A stretch of DNA of 40,270 nucleotides, taken from Planctomycetaceae bacterium (lineage in GTDB: Bacteria; Planctomycetota; Phycisphaerae; SM23-33). Within the stretch, counting starts at the first letter, position 1, and every line of letters begins with the position of its first letter. The notes under the pieces are model-generated. The model saw only the letters and a program-made list of their open reading frames with translations. It had not been told where the DNA came from and made no database searches. A program made the translations under genes and the position numbers. The stretch covers positions 1 to 40,270 of the forward strand of contig JAJFVE010000010.1 in assembly GCA_021371965.1 (NCBI GenBank), given 5' to 3'. Shown in pieces: positions 1 through 8,074 of this stretch.

Positions 1-199
1 CGCGCTTGGAGGGTTCGTCGCCGCGGCAGACGGCCTTGGCGAGTTCTTCCAGGCGGTCGGTCTCGTGACCCATCGCCGAGACGACCATGATGACCTGGTA
101 GCCCTTCTTCTTCGCGTCGATGGCGCGCTGGGCCGCCGACCGGATCTTTTCCGGCGTGGCCACGCTGGTGCCGCCAAATTTCATGACGATGATTGCCAT
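1..199 (-). CDS. lysC: Aspartate kinase, N-terminal part (runs off the window)
   Basis: Aspartate kinase phosphorylates L-aspartate in the first step of lysine, threonine and methionine synthesis. Only the first 66 codons are in the window. The protein starts MAIIVMKFGGTSVATPEKIR; KFGGTS is the nucleotide-binding signature at the start of the family, and VIMVVSAMGHETDRL matches the next strand and loop. The ATG at 199 has no Shine-Dalgarno sequence. A good promoter (TTTACA, 17 nt, TATTAT) ends 12 nt before it, so the mRNA is probably almost leaderless. hom lies about 9 kb away on the same strand and dapF at the other end of the window, so aspartate-family genes are nearby but not in one operon. 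Confidence 0.93.
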   Translation of the reverse strand, partial: MAIIVMKFGGTSVATPEKIRSAAQRAIDAKKKGYQVIMVVSAMGHETDRLEELAKAVCRGDEPSKR

Positions 200-210
200 A
201 AGGGAGCGGA

Positions 211-239
211 ATAATACCCCGTTTGCGGCGGGCTGTAAA
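211..239 (-). promoter_or_regulatory. Sigma-70-like promoter for lysC
   Basis: On the minus strand TTTACA (239-234) and TATTAT (216-211) are separated by exactly 17 nt. Transcription should start near 204-205, leaving only about five nt before the lysC ATG at 199. The match is seen in sequence; activity is inferred. Confidence 0.55.
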
Positions 240-327
240 GGCCTTTGCGCACTTGCTGGCAGGGCCAGACATGGCGTGTTACCATGCCTGCGCAATGGCA
301 TCGTCCGAACTTCCGGAGAGGTTTGCC

Positions 328-2736
328 ATGAAGAGATATATGGTTGCAGCGATGGCGCTGCCGCTGGCGGCGGCGCAGGTCCTGGGTGGGCAGGAGCCCC
401 TGATGCCGCAGTCGGTGCTGGCGGTGATGAAGCACTCGGCCGACTGGCAGTTGGCCCATTCGCCAAAGCACACCGCGACCGACTGGACGCACGGGGCGTA
501 CTACGCCGGGATGATGGCCCTGGCGGGCATGGCGGACACGCCGAAGTATCACGACGCGATGATGCAGATCGGCCGCCGCGGCGGCTGGAAGCTGGGGCGG
601 CGGGTGTACCAAGCAGACGACCACTGCGTCGGCGCCGCCTGGTGCGAGATGTACACGCGACACAAAGATCCGGCGATGATCGCCCCGGTGCTCGAACGGC
701 TCGATGCCATCCTTGCCAAGCCCTCGGCCGCCCGGCTGGATTTCAAGACGCCCGGCAATCAGGACCGCTGGTCGTGGTGCGATGCGCTGTTCATGGCCCC
801 GCCGGTTTGGGCGGCGGCCGCCAAGGCCACCGGCGAGGCGAAATACATCGAGTTCATGAATAAGGAGTGGTGGGGTACCACCGACTTTCTCTACGACAAG
901 GACGAGCACCTGTACTTCCGCGACAGCACGTACTTCAATCGCCGCGAGGGCAACGGGCGGAAGATCTTCTGGGGCCGCGGCAACGGCTGGGCGCTGGCCG
1001 GCCTGGCGCGGGTGCTCCAGCACATGCCCGCTGACTACGCCCACCGCAGCCGTTACGAGACGCTCTTCAAGGAGATGGCCGCCAAGGTTCTTTCGCTTCA
1101 GCAGGCCGACGGGCTGTGGCGATCGAGCCTGCTCGACCCGGCGGGCTACCCGCTCAAGGAGACCAGCGGATCGGGCTTCTTCTGCTTCGCTCTAGCGTGG
1201 GGCGTCAACAACGGCCTTCTCGATCGCGCGACGTACGAGTCTGCCGTACGCAAGGCCTGGGCGGCGCTGGCCGACTGCGTCGATGCTGACGGCAAGCTCA
1301 CGCACGTGCAGCCCATCGGCGCCGATCCCAAGAAGTTCGACCCCACCTCGACCGAAGTCTACGGCGTCGGCGCACTGCTGCTGGCCGGCAGCGAGGTCTA
1401 CCGCCTCCTGGGCGGCGCGACGCCCGCGTCGCAGCCGGCGACGGCGCAGACTGCGCCCCAAACCCGCGCCAGCGCGACAGCGCCGGCCGACGACGAGACG
1501 CTGGACGTGGCCCAAGTCTGCTCGGAGTTCCCGGTGCGGTTCTGCCTGCTGACGCACGGCCGGCGGCAGTATGTGGCCTATTACGACGCGCAGCGCCGCA
1601 TGACGGTGGCTGCCCGCGATCTGGACAGTCGCACGTGGCAATACCAGGTGCTGCCCCAGAAGGTCGGCTGGGACAGCCACAACTCCATCACGATGGCCAT
1701 CGACGAGGCCGGACAGATCCACCTGGCGGGCAACATGCACTGCGTGCCGCTGGTCTACTTCCGCACCAGCAAGGGCGGCGACATCGCGACGTTCAAGCAA
1801 GTCAAGTCGATGACCGGCCAGAACGAGAAACGCTGCACGTATCCGCGGTTCATGCGTGGGGCGCAGGGGCAGTTGATCTTCCGCTACCGCGACGGCAGCA
1901 GCGGCAACGGCAACGAGATCATGAACGTCTACGACGCCGCCGCGGGCAAGTGGAAGCGGCTGCTCGATGCGCCGCTGCTGGACGGCCGCGGCAAGATGAA
2001 CGCCTATTCCACCCTCATCCATCGCGGCGAGTGGTTCCATCTGGCCTGGGTCTGGCGAGACACGCCGGATTGCCAGACCGCGCACGATCCCTCCTACGCC
2101 CGCAGCCGGGACCTGGTCCACTGGGAGACGGCCGATGGCAAGAGCCTCAAGCTGCCCATCACAGCCGCCACGACGGGCACGCGGATTGACGCGATCCCGA
2201 TCAAGGGCGGGCTGCTGGGCGTCGGCCTGGGCTTCGACAGCCAGAGCCGCCCGCTGGCGACGTACTACAAGTTCGACCCGGCTGGCAAGACGCAGGCATT
2301 CGTGGCGCGCTTCGACGAGGGGCGATGGACGCCGCGGCAGGTGTCCGACTGGGAGCACCGATGGCAGTTCAGCGGCGGCGGGTCCATCGAGACGAAGATC
2401 AGCCTGGGCGGTCTGCGGCCGCTCGGCGAGGGCAAGCTGGGCCAGTCGTACTCGCACTGGAAGCACGGCAAGGGCGTGCTGGTGATCGACGAGCAGACAC
2501 TCAAGCCGCTGGGCGTGGAGAAAGAAGCCCCCGCTCGCTCTTCGGGTCCGGCGCAGTGGGCCAAGCCGGAGTCGACATTCCCCGGCATGACGGTCCAGTG
2601 GTTCAACGATATCGGCGAGTCCTCCGGCGGCCGCTACGTCCTGCGGTGGGAAACCCTGCCGCCCAACCGCGACCAGCCTCGCAAAGGCCCGCTGCCCAAA
2701 CCCAGCATGCTGCGGGTGCTCAAGCTCCGTTCGTAG
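328..2736 (+). CDS. GH105-like unsaturated glycuronyl hydrolase fused to a BNR_4 beta-propeller (putative polysaccharide lyase)
   Basis: An 802-aa protein; the ATG at 328 follows a GGAGAG ribosome site by 8 nt and opens a signal-peptide-like stretch (residues 1-21), so export is likely. Residues about 25-370 look like an (alpha/alpha)6 barrel of GH88/GH105, which removes the 4,5-unsaturated uronic acid left by polysaccharide lyases. WCDALFMAPP places Asp152 at the position of the GH105 catalytic acid, and WGRGNGW is also typical. After an Ala/Thr/Pro linker (about 370-400) residues about 405-770 resemble BNR_4 propellers. His451 in DSHNS and His471 in GNMH are 20 residues apart and Tyr505/Arg521 are 16 apart, a pattern I recall from PL25-type ulvan lyases. 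The chain may therefore combine lyase and hydrolase; the hydrolase half is firmer than the lyase half. Its TAG stop is the first bases of a palindrome array. Confidence 0.8.
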   Translation: MKRYMVAAMALPLAAAQVLGGQEPLMPQSVLAVMKHSADWQLAHSPKHTATDWTHGAYYAGMMALAGMADTPKYHDAMMQIGRRGGWKLGRRVYQADDHCVGAAWCEMYTRHKDPAMIAPVLERLDAILAKPSAARLDFKTPGNQDRWSWCDALFMAPPVWAAAAKATGEAKYIEFMNKEWWGTTDFLYDKDEHLYFRDSTYFNRREGNGRKIFWGRGNGWALAGLARVLQHMPADYAHRSRYETLFKEMAAKVLSLQQADGLWRSSLLDPAGYPLKETSGSGFFCFALAWGVNNGLLDRATYESAVRKAWAALADCVDADGKLTHVQPIGADPKKFDPTSTEVYGVGALLLAGSEVYRLLGGATPASQPATAQTAPQTRASATAPADDETLDVAQVCSEFPVRFCLLTHGRRQYVAYYDAQRRMTVAARDLDSRTWQYQVLPQKVGWDSHNSITMAIDEAGQIHLAGNMHCVPLVYFRTSKGGDIATFKQVKSMTGQNEKRCTYPRFMRGAQGQLIFRYRDGSSGNGNEIMNVYDAAAGKWKRLLDAPLLDGRGKMNAYSTLIHRGEWFHLAWVWRDTPDCQTAHDPSYARSRDLVHWETADGKSLKLPITAATTGTRIDAIPIKGGLLGVGLGFDSQSRPLATYYKFDPAGKTQAFVARFDEGRWTPRQVSDWEHRWQFSGGGSIETKISLGGLRPLGEGKLGQSYSHWKHGKGVLVIDEQTLKPLGVEKEAPARSSGPAQWAKPESTFPGMTVQWFNDIGESSGGRYVLRWETLPPNRDQPRKGPLPKPSMLRVLKLRS

Positions 2737-2833
2737 CACGGGCGTCTCGCCCGTGAGTAGCATGGCGGTCCCGGCCATGTTCGGGGAACGCACGGGCGGG
2801 ACGCCCGTGTCACTCATGGGCAAGATGCCCATG
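2737..2833. repeat. Array of four palindromic units between convergent genes
   Basis: Four near-perfect 19-nt palindromes: CACGGGCGTCTCGCCCGTG (2737-2755), CATGGCGGTCCCGGCCATG (2761-2779), CACGGGCGGGACGCCCGTG (2791-2809) and CATGGGCAAGATGCCCATG (2815-2833). The array fills the gap between two convergent genes. Its GTAG and CTAC ends supply the stop codons of both (TAG 2734-2736; CTA 2834-2836). It may also act as a two-way terminator. Confidence 0.9.
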
Positions 2834-3619
2834 CTACTTTGGGCGCGACGCGGAGGCCTGGTCAAAATCCTTTCCCGTCAGGGCTTGGCAGGCGGCCTTG
2901 GCCATGAACGTCGATCCGGCCGTGTTGGGGTGAACCTTGTCCGGGATCAGCGAACGGTGGCTCTTCAGGGCGCCGTACATGTCGATGAGGCCGACGTTCA
3001 TCTCCGCGGCCACCCGGGCGATGACCGGTATCAGCTCCACCACGCCTTCCTCGCGGATGCCGTAGTTGCCGCCCTTTCGCGTGGGTGGCGGCGTGCAGAT
3101 GTAGATTCGCGGCTTGCCCGGCAGGGCGGCGAACTTCTTGATGAGATCCTTGTAGTCGTCGGCGAACTCGCCTTTGAACTTCCAGTTCTGCCCCTGCGTG
3201 TCGTTGGTGCCGAGCATGACGATTACGACGTCAGGCCCCCAGGCCAAAACGGACTTGAAGGCCGGCTGCTTCTGGTAGGGAAAATCGCCGTGATTGAGCA
3301 GCGTCGCGCCGCTGACGCCGAAGTTGCCGACCTGCCACTTTGCCCCGAGCATCTTGCCCAACTGCTGCGGATAAGGCGTTCCGTCCTGCAGCCCGGTGCG
3401 GGCCGTGACACTGTCGCCCACGCACGCCACGCGAATCGTCCTGGCGTACTTCTCCACCTCGATGGGCGCACCGGCGCCGGCGGCTGCCGCCGCAGCGGGC
3501 CGGCTGGCGGCTTGCACGCCCGCCCCCGCCGTCGGAGCGCTGGTCGACGATTGCCCCCAAGCCAGATGGATGGCCAGAAGCGGAAACAAGGCTGCCACGT
3601 ACGCGATGATTCGATTCAC
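2834..3619 (-). CDS. Secreted SGNH/GDSL-type esterase
   Basis: A 261-aa SGNH hydrolase. The start is GTG at 3619, chosen because AAGGAGAA lies 7 nt upstream and the next residues (NRIIAYVAALFPLLAIHLAWG) form a signal peptide. An Ala/Ser/Pro-rich linker follows. The family blocks are complete: VGDSVT (nucleophile Ser), NFGVSGAT (block II Gly), LGTND (block III Asn) and DKVHPN (block V Asp and His). These enzymes hydrolyse esters, often acetyl groups on carbohydrates or acyl chains; the substrate cannot be told from sequence. It is convergent with the GH105 fusion, which would suit removal of O-acetyl groups from the same polysaccharide, but that link is only inference. Confidence 0.85.
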   Translation of the reverse strand: MNRIIAYVAALFPLLAIHLAWGQSSTSAPTAGAGVQAASRPAAAAAAGAGAPIEVEKYARTIRVACVGDSVTARTGLQDGTPYPQQLGKMLGAKWQVGNFGVSGATLLNHGDFPYQKQPAFKSVLAWGPDVVIVMLGTNDTQGQNWKFKGEFADDYKDLIKKFAALPGKPRIYICTPPPTRKGGNYGIREEGVVELIPVIARVAAEMNVGLIDMYGALKSHRSLIPDKVHPNTAGSTFMAKAACQALTGKDFDQASASRPK

Positions 3620-3808
3620 AGCCGTTCTCCTTGTGAGAGTAACGCCCACCCCACAGGCTGTCTGCATCATATCCCAAGGCCGCAGCGCAGACCATACCCC
3701 AGGCCCGTCACAGGAGCAGTGATGAGATGCAAAGGGCACAAAAGACTGGGTCGCACCGCATAATGTCGCGGTGGCCGGTCGGAACGCTATATTGGATGAT
3801 CGTCGTCA

Positions 3809-3991
3809 TCATTCCAGGATCGCCAAGACCCAGCCGCCACGAACGTCGTCTCCTTTCCAGTGCAGGGCATAGAGGCATGCCTGGCAGACGATCTTCAGCT
3901 CTTTCTTTCTGGCCGCAGGAATCCTGTAGCCACACCCCGGGCACGTGTGCCATGACTCACGAATCGGTTCTTTGCATTTCTTCTTTGCCAT
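3809..3991 (-). CDS. Small zinc-ribbon protein (paralogue of the protein at 4457-4666)
   Basis: A 60-aa protein beginning MAKKKCKEP. It has two CxxC knuckles, CPGC and CQAC, 14 residues apart, then a conserved tryptophan and a GGWVLAIL tail. This layout aligns along its whole length with the zinc ribbon encoded at 4457-4666 (CPVC, CSGC, W, RWVVIGL), so the two are paralogues. It is the last gene of a leftward operon and its start lies inside the preceding gene. The ATG at 4009 in the same frame is a possible longer start. Function unknown; a rubredoxin-like or zinc-binding adaptor role is possible. Confidence 0.6.
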   Translation of the reverse strand: MAKKKCKEPIRESWHTCPGCGYRIPAARKKELKIVCQACLYALHWKGDDVRGGWVLAILE

Positions 3992-4460
3992 ATTTCGCAT
4001 CCTCATCATCGAGTTCCCCGGGAATGAAATCCAGCCGAACCGGTTTCTCCGGCAGGATGCCCAGTCGCCAAGCCAACCGGCGCAGAAACGGCAAAGACCG
4101 GTTCCAGGTGCGAACGGCCTGTCGAAGCCGGCAACACTGCCTGTTTCGCCTGTCGCATACCACCCGAAGGGCTTCCAGGCAGCCTAACGGATTCCCGGCC
4201 ATCAACCGCGCCGTAGCCAGGTTCCTCTTGAAGATGTCTGGGACGTCGCGCCGCACGCAAAGAGTATGGGGATCTAACGTGATCTCGTTAAAAACCGTCA
4301 AAGCTCCGTAAACCTTGCTCTGCCGCAACAAGAGTACGCCATAGGTGTTCAGGAAGTCGGCGGGTGCCCGCGCGGCAAACCCTGGTGGGCCGCTCTCGGC
4401 GGGCTCTTCCAGTTGCTGTATGAGCCTATCCATCGTCGGACCGGCATGTCGGCTGGTCAT
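3957..4460 (-). CDS. Small TPR-like helical protein of unknown function
   Basis: A 167-aa protein beginning MTSRHAGPTMDRLIQQLEE. Its ATG at 4460 overlaps the TGA of the upstream zinc-ribbon gene (ATGA), a classic sign of translational coupling, so I prefer it to the longer frame starting at 4502. Residues about 33-100 contain two helix pairs with TPR-like spacing (LNTYGVLLLRQSKVYGALTVF and RNLATARLMAGNPLGCLEAL). The C-terminus is rich in Arg and Cys. No enzyme motif is visible. Its place between two paralogous zinc ribbons suggests it works with them, perhaps as a protein-binding scaffold. Confidence 0.6.
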   Translation of the reverse strand: MTSRHAGPTMDRLIQQLEEPAESGPPGFAARAPADFLNTYGVLLLRQSKVYGALTVFNEITLDPHTLCVRRDVPDIFKRNLATARLMAGNPLGCLEALRVVCDRRNRQCCRLRQAVRTWNRSLPFLRRLAWRLGILPEKPVRLDFIPGELDDEDAKYGKEEMQRTDS

Positions 4461-4666
4461 GGAGTCTGCTCCTGCCGACTGGACAGGCCGATCACGACCC
4501 ATCGGCCTCTACCAGGATGCTCTCGGTGCCACCTGAGAAACGTGTTGCACCCGCTGCAGCAGAGTTCCTGAAAATGCCATTCCACGCCAGGCCGGATAGG
4601 GCAGCCACAGACCGGACACCGCGATGCGCTTCCTCTGGCGTGTGGGCGAATCCCGTTGCTTTCCAT
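4457..4666 (-). CDS. Small zinc-ribbon protein
   Basis: A 69-aa protein beginning MESNGIRPHARG. The start at 4666 is set by a very strong ribosome site (TTGAGGAGGT, 4680-4671), which overlaps the stop codon of the upstream isomerase gene. The domain reads CPVC, then CSGC 16 residues on, then W and RWVVIGL, like the protein at 3809-3991. Two CxxC pairs should bind one zinc. It is the second gene of the four-gene operon and ends in an ATGA overlap with the TPR-like gene. Function unknown. Confidence 0.65.
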   Translation of the reverse strand: MESNGIRPHARGSASRCPVCGCPIRPGVEWHFQELCCSGCNTFLRWHREHPGRGRWVVIGLSSRQEQTP

Positions 4667-4676
4667 CGAGACCTCC

Positions 4677-5519
4677 TCAAGCTGAAAGCGGCGCATTGTC
4701 AGTATCGTGACAACGCCATCGGCGAATCATGTCTTGAGCATCCTCAACATGGGCGCGGGCAATGACGCCTCGCTCGTCGCCAGGCGGCGTTTCCAGAACA
4801 AGCCACCCGTCATACGCCACGCTCCGCAGCGCGCCTGCCAGGGAACTGAAGTTGACGTTTCCATGGCCCAGACGAACATTGAAATCCGGCGCAAGCCCGC
4901 TGGTGAGGCAGACGTCCTTGAGGTGGACCTGTGCAATTCGATCCCTGCCCAGGCCCAGAACCATGTTGGCAGGGTCACGTCGGCAGGCTGTCACGTCTCC
5001 GGTGTCCAGGCAAATTTTCACGAAATCGCTGCCGCAACCATCCAGAAACTCCTCGAGTTGGCCCAGATGGAGGCTGCTCTCCACCGCGAGCGTCACACCG
5101 TGATCTTCCGCTACTCCCGAAAGCGCAGACATGGCCGATACTGCAAAGTCCAGTTCTTTGGGGAACTCTATGCGGTTGCGCCCGTAGAAAGGCACGATCA
5201 CGTCGGCATGTCCCACATTGGTGGCCAGTTCGATCGCTTTATGAACGTGCTCTTGGGCTCTCCTGATCTGTGAAGCATCAGCTACGATCAAGGAAGGCTC
5301 ATCGCATAGAACGCCTAGATACAGACCGGTGACGGCCAGGCGGAATCGTTCAACAAGCGTCCGGACCTTCAAGGCGTATGCGGCATCTTCCAAGAGGGCG
5401 GCTTCCGCCAGTGTGTGATAGCACAGCCCGACCCCGGCGGCCCCGGCGCGTTTGGCGCGGAGCAAGCATCGGGGCAGATCCACCCTTCCTAAGGCGGTTT
5501 GTTGAATTCCGATTCTCAT
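4677..5519 (-). CDS. Sugar phosphate isomerase/epimerase-like TIM barrel
   Basis: A 280-aa protein of the xylose isomerase-like (AP endonuclease 2) superfamily; the ATG at 5519 follows GAAGGAGAA by 5 nt. The barrel begins MRIGIQQTALG. Typical metal-site strands are visible: TLAVESS (Glu), KICLDTGD (Asp), VHLKDV (His) and WLVLETPPGD (Glu). Relatives epimerise or isomerise sugars or inositols; the substrate is unknown. It has no signal peptide and should be cytoplasmic. It leads an operon with two zinc ribbons and a TPR-like protein, which is an unusual partnership. It is divergent from the sulfatase gene across a 478-nt gap. Confidence 0.8.
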   Translation of the reverse strand: MRIGIQQTALGRVDLPRCLLRAKRAGAAGVGLCYHTLAEAALLEDAAYALKVRTLVERFRLAVTGLYLGVLCDEPSLIVADASQIRRAQEHVHKAIELATNVGHADVIVPFYGRNRIEFPKELDFAVSAMSALSGVAEDHGVTLAVESSLHLGQLEEFLDGCGSDFVKICLDTGDVTACRRDPANMVLGLGRDRIAQVHLKDVCLTSGLAPDFNVRLGHGNVNFSSLAGALRSVAYDGWLVLETPPGDERGVIARAHVEDAQDMIRRWRCHDTDNAPLSA

Positions 5520-5997
5520 TGCAGTTCTCCTTCAGTTTCGTTGCCGCGGGCCGCATTGATGTTTCCCCGGCCCCCCCTGGGACATGGTTGTTGTTGAAAA
5601 GTAGAAACGTGCCATGTCTTGGCAGGGAGGCACAGAGACTGACAAGGGAACGATGTTAGGCACCAGGCGCGAACCGATCCCCTGAACGGAATGCCGCTAG
5701 AAGGGCTTGTGCAGGAAACTCAGGACAAGACTACCAAGACCTGCCAGCGGCGCGATGTATATAACCGCTAGCGCTGGAGAGACTGCTGCGAGCTTTCATG
5801 TAAAAGCGATGGTACATAATTTAGATTATAGAGTATCAATGTGGTCAAGTCAAGCCTTGGGCAATCTATACTGGCCCTGGGCCCTAGCGCGATTCAACTC
5901 CGGGGGAGCAAGCCTTGTGGCGTCACTACGAGCGGACCACTATTGCTCCGCGGCGGCGCGATCTGGTACAAGACGGTCCTGCAGAAAGGACCGCCCT
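5520..5997. other. Divergent intergenic region between isomerase operon and sulfatase
   Basis: 478 nt with no convincing gene. The upstream extension of the sulfatase frame (from 5707) lacks coding character. Positions 5800-5875 are clearly AT-rich for this genome and contain TATACT at 5867-5872 as a possible -10 box for the sulfatase; no good -35 lies 16-18 nt upstream. The last 24 nt hold a hairpin over the ribosome site (5974-5993). Confidence 0.5.
5974..5993 (+). promoter_or_regulatory. Hairpin covering the sulfatase ribosome-binding site
   Basis: CGGTCCT (5974-5980) and AGGACCG (5987-5993) form a perfect 7-bp stem with a 6-nt loop. The Shine-Dalgarno AAAGGA (5985-5990) lies in the loop and 3' arm, four nt before the hairpin ends and 7 nt before the ATG. 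Folding would hide the ribosome site, so translation could be controlled by opening this hairpin. Confidence 0.5.
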
Positions 5998-7527
5998 ATG
6001 CCCGCTCGACCTAACGTCCTGTTTATCCTGGCCGACCAGCACAACGCCAAGGTTCTCTCGTGCAAGGGGCACCCGGACGTCAAGACGCCGCGGCTGGATC
6101 GCCTGGCGTCCCAGGGCGTACGGTTCGACAACGCCATCGTGCAGAACCCCATCTGCACGCCCAGCCGCGTGTGCTATATCTCCGGGCAGTACGCTCACAA
6201 TCACGGTTACTACGGGCTGAGCGGGCCTAAGCCCAAGGGGCTACCGACGATCTTCGGGCATTTCCGCCGTCACGGCTATCGCACGGCCGCCATCGGCAAG
6301 ATCCACTGCCCGGAATACTGGGTCGAGGACGACTGCGATCTCTTCGAGGACACCTGCAGCACCAGCGTCGGCGGGCGGAGCAAGGAATACGCCAAGTACC
6401 TTGCCGATCGCGGCCTGACTGACAAGGAAGACCACGCGGCGATGCAGGAGTTCGGCGCCCGCGGCAGGCAGACCATCGAAGGCCGCCCATCGATGGTCAG
6501 CTACGAGGACGGGCAGGAGGGCTGGTCGGTCCGCAAGGCGTGCGAGTTCATGGGCAAGGCGACGGCCGAGGGAAACCCGTTCTTTGTACATGTCTCGCTG
6601 CCCAAGCCGCACCAGTGCTACACGCCGGCGCAGCAGTTCTGGGATCTGTACGACCAGAGCAAGCTGACGCTGCCGCCCAACGCTGACTACGACATGGAAG
6701 CCGCCGGCAAGGCCCCGCACCTGATCGCCTCGGCGAAGCGCTACCGGACGGAGCCTTGGCAGCTCTTCGAGCCCAAGACGTTCGAGGCCGGACGGATGCG
6801 CAAGCTGCAGGGATACCTGGGCAACGTCAGCCACGTCGACCACGCGGTAGGTGAGCTGCTGGACTGGCTCGACGCCAACGGCCTAGGCGAGAACACGATC
6901 GTGGTCTACGCGGCCGACCACGGCGACTTCGCGTGCGAGCACGGGCAACTGGAAAAGGCCCCCGGCATCTGCGCCGACGCGATCACGCGCGTGCCGATGA
7001 TGTGGCGCTGGCCGGGGCGGTTCAAGACCGGCCACGTCGAGCGCGAGCTTGTCGAGAGCGTGGACGTTTCGGCCACGCTGTGCGCCCTGGCGGGCCTGCC
7101 CGCGCTGGAGACCTCCGACGGCAAGGACATCTCGCCGCTGCTGGCCGGCCAGAGCAAGCCCGTGCATCGCGCGAGCGTGACGGAGTTCGCCCTGAGCAAG
7201 TCCATCCGCAAGGGCCAGTGGCGGATGGTGTTTTATCCGGAAGGGTTTTTCGACAAGCCCTTCGGGGAACTCTATGACATCGAGGCCGATCCCTGGGAGA
7301 TGAAGAATCTCTTCTTCGACAGCGGTTATCGCGACATCGTGGCCGACCTGACGCGAGAGCTGGTCGACTGGCTCGCCTCCACCACCCGCGTGGCCACGGT
7401 GCTGCCGATGGCCGTGTGGGACAGCGACCAGGCCGCCACGCGATACCAGAACACCGTCAACGCCGATGGCAAAATCTCGCCCACGCGCGTGAACGAAGCA
7501 AAGAAGAAATGGCCTAATTACATCTGA
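5998..7527 (+). CDS. Sulfatase (formylglycine type)
   Basis: A 509-aa type I sulfatase, hydrolysing sulfate esters. It starts MPARPNVLFILADQH, with the metal-binding Asp at 13. Residues 53-57 read CTPSR, the C-x-P-x-R motif whose Cys is converted to formylglycine; a formylglycine-generating enzyme must act on it, and none is in the window. AADHGDF plus the later Lys-containing segment gives the second metal and sulfate site. The C-terminus ends around 500 aa as usual. There is no signal peptide, so the protein appears cytoplasmic, as in sulfatases that act on imported oligosaccharides. Neighbouring carbohydrate enzymes fit sulfated polysaccharide use. The start at 5998 has AAAGGA 7 nt upstream, inside a hairpin. 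Confidence 0.92.
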   Translation: MPARPNVLFILADQHNAKVLSCKGHPDVKTPRLDRLASQGVRFDNAIVQNPICTPSRVCYISGQYAHNHGYYGLSGPKPKGLPTIFGHFRRHGYRTAAIGKIHCPEYWVEDDCDLFEDTCSTSVGGRSKEYAKYLADRGLTDKEDHAAMQEFGARGRQTIEGRPSMVSYEDGQEGWSVRKACEFMGKATAEGNPFFVHVSLPKPHQCYTPAQQFWDLYDQSKLTLPPNADYDMEAAGKAPHLIASAKRYRTEPWQLFEPKTFEAGRMRKLQGYLGNVSHVDHAVGELLDWLDANGLGENTIVVYAADHGDFACEHGQLEKAPGICADAITRVPMMWRWPGRFKTGHVERELVESVDVSATLCALAGLPALETSDGKDISPLLAGQSKPVHRASVTEFALSKSIRKGQWRMVFYPEGFFDKPFGELYDIEADPWEMKNLFFDSGYRDIVADLTRELVDWLASTTRVATVLPMAVWDSDQAATRYQNTVNADGKISPTRVNEAKKKWPNYI

Positions 7528-7543
7528 AACGGCCGTCCCTAAG

Positions 7544-7570
7544 TAGCACGGGCGAGACGCCCGGGCTACT
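7544..7570. repeat. Single palindromic unit at gene 3' end
   Basis: The unit CACGGGCGAGACGCCCGGG (7547-7565) is flanked by GTAG and CTACT. The CTA at 7566-7568 is the stop codon of the leftward GAF-like gene, so the repeat end provides the stop. It separates this gene from the sulfatase stop at 7525-7527. Confidence 0.85.
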
Positions 7571-8015
7571 GCCGCAGCAGGCGGTCTTCGATAGCGAAAG
7601 ACACATACTTTGCGGCCGTTTCCAGCAGCAGGCACTCTTCCTGAAGGAAGGGGCCGCTGAACTGCTCAGGGCGCTGGGCGAGGTAGAAGACTTCGATGCT
7701 GCCGGACGGCTGGCCTTCGACGGTCAGGTCCGCCCGGATCGACCAGATGGTCTCCTGAAACCGCGCGGTCTCCACCGCCAACTGACCCAGGCAAATTCGG
7801 GCGCACGTGATTTCGGGGTACAGCCACGCCTGCGACAAGGTGTCGGCAACGGCCTGCAGGAATTCCTCCATCGGCAGGTCTTTCTGCGAGATGATGCGGG
7901 CGATGGCGTGGAGGCAGTTGAGTTCCTTCGTGCGCTCGCGCAGGATCAACTCCGCCCGCGCCTGAGCAATCGAGCGATTATCATCGACCGGCTTGTCTCG
8001 CGATCCATAGGTCAT
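7566..8015 (-). CDS. Small GAF-like sensor-domain protein
   Basis: A 149-aa protein. Residues about 10-40 (AQARAELILRERTKELNCLHAIARII) form a helix typical of linkers leading into GAF domains of histidine kinases. The rest (LPMEEFLQAVADTLSQAWLYPE through SIEVFY and LLETAAKYVSFAIEDRL) follows the GAF fold and its closing helix. No kinase, GGDEF or receiver domain follows, so it would be a stand-alone sensor module. It lies downstream of apgM but is separated from it by a strong hairpin, so it may have its own transcript. Ligand and partner unknown. Its stop codon is the end of a palindromic repeat. Confidence 0.6.
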   Translation of the reverse strand: MTYGSRDKPVDDNRSIAQARAELILRERTKELNCLHAIARIISQKDLPMEEFLQAVADTLSQAWLYPEITCARICLGQLAVETARFQETIWSIRADLTVEGQPSGSIEVFYLAQRPEQFSGPFLQEECLLLETAAKYVSFAIEDRLLRQ

Positions 8016-8074
8016 CTTGGGCTTCCGGAAACGGTAGACGTTTGCGGTATTGTAACAGCCAGGCGGCGGTCGGG

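Noticed and set aside
1192..2865. Long open frame opposite the GH105 fusion
   Set aside because: It is the antisense shadow of a gene with clear motifs; its sequence is Arg/Ala/Leu-rich with no domain.
5707..5997. Upstream extension of the sulfatase
   Set aside because: No ribosome site at its start, and the family begins at the PNVLFILADQ strand just after the ATG at 5998.
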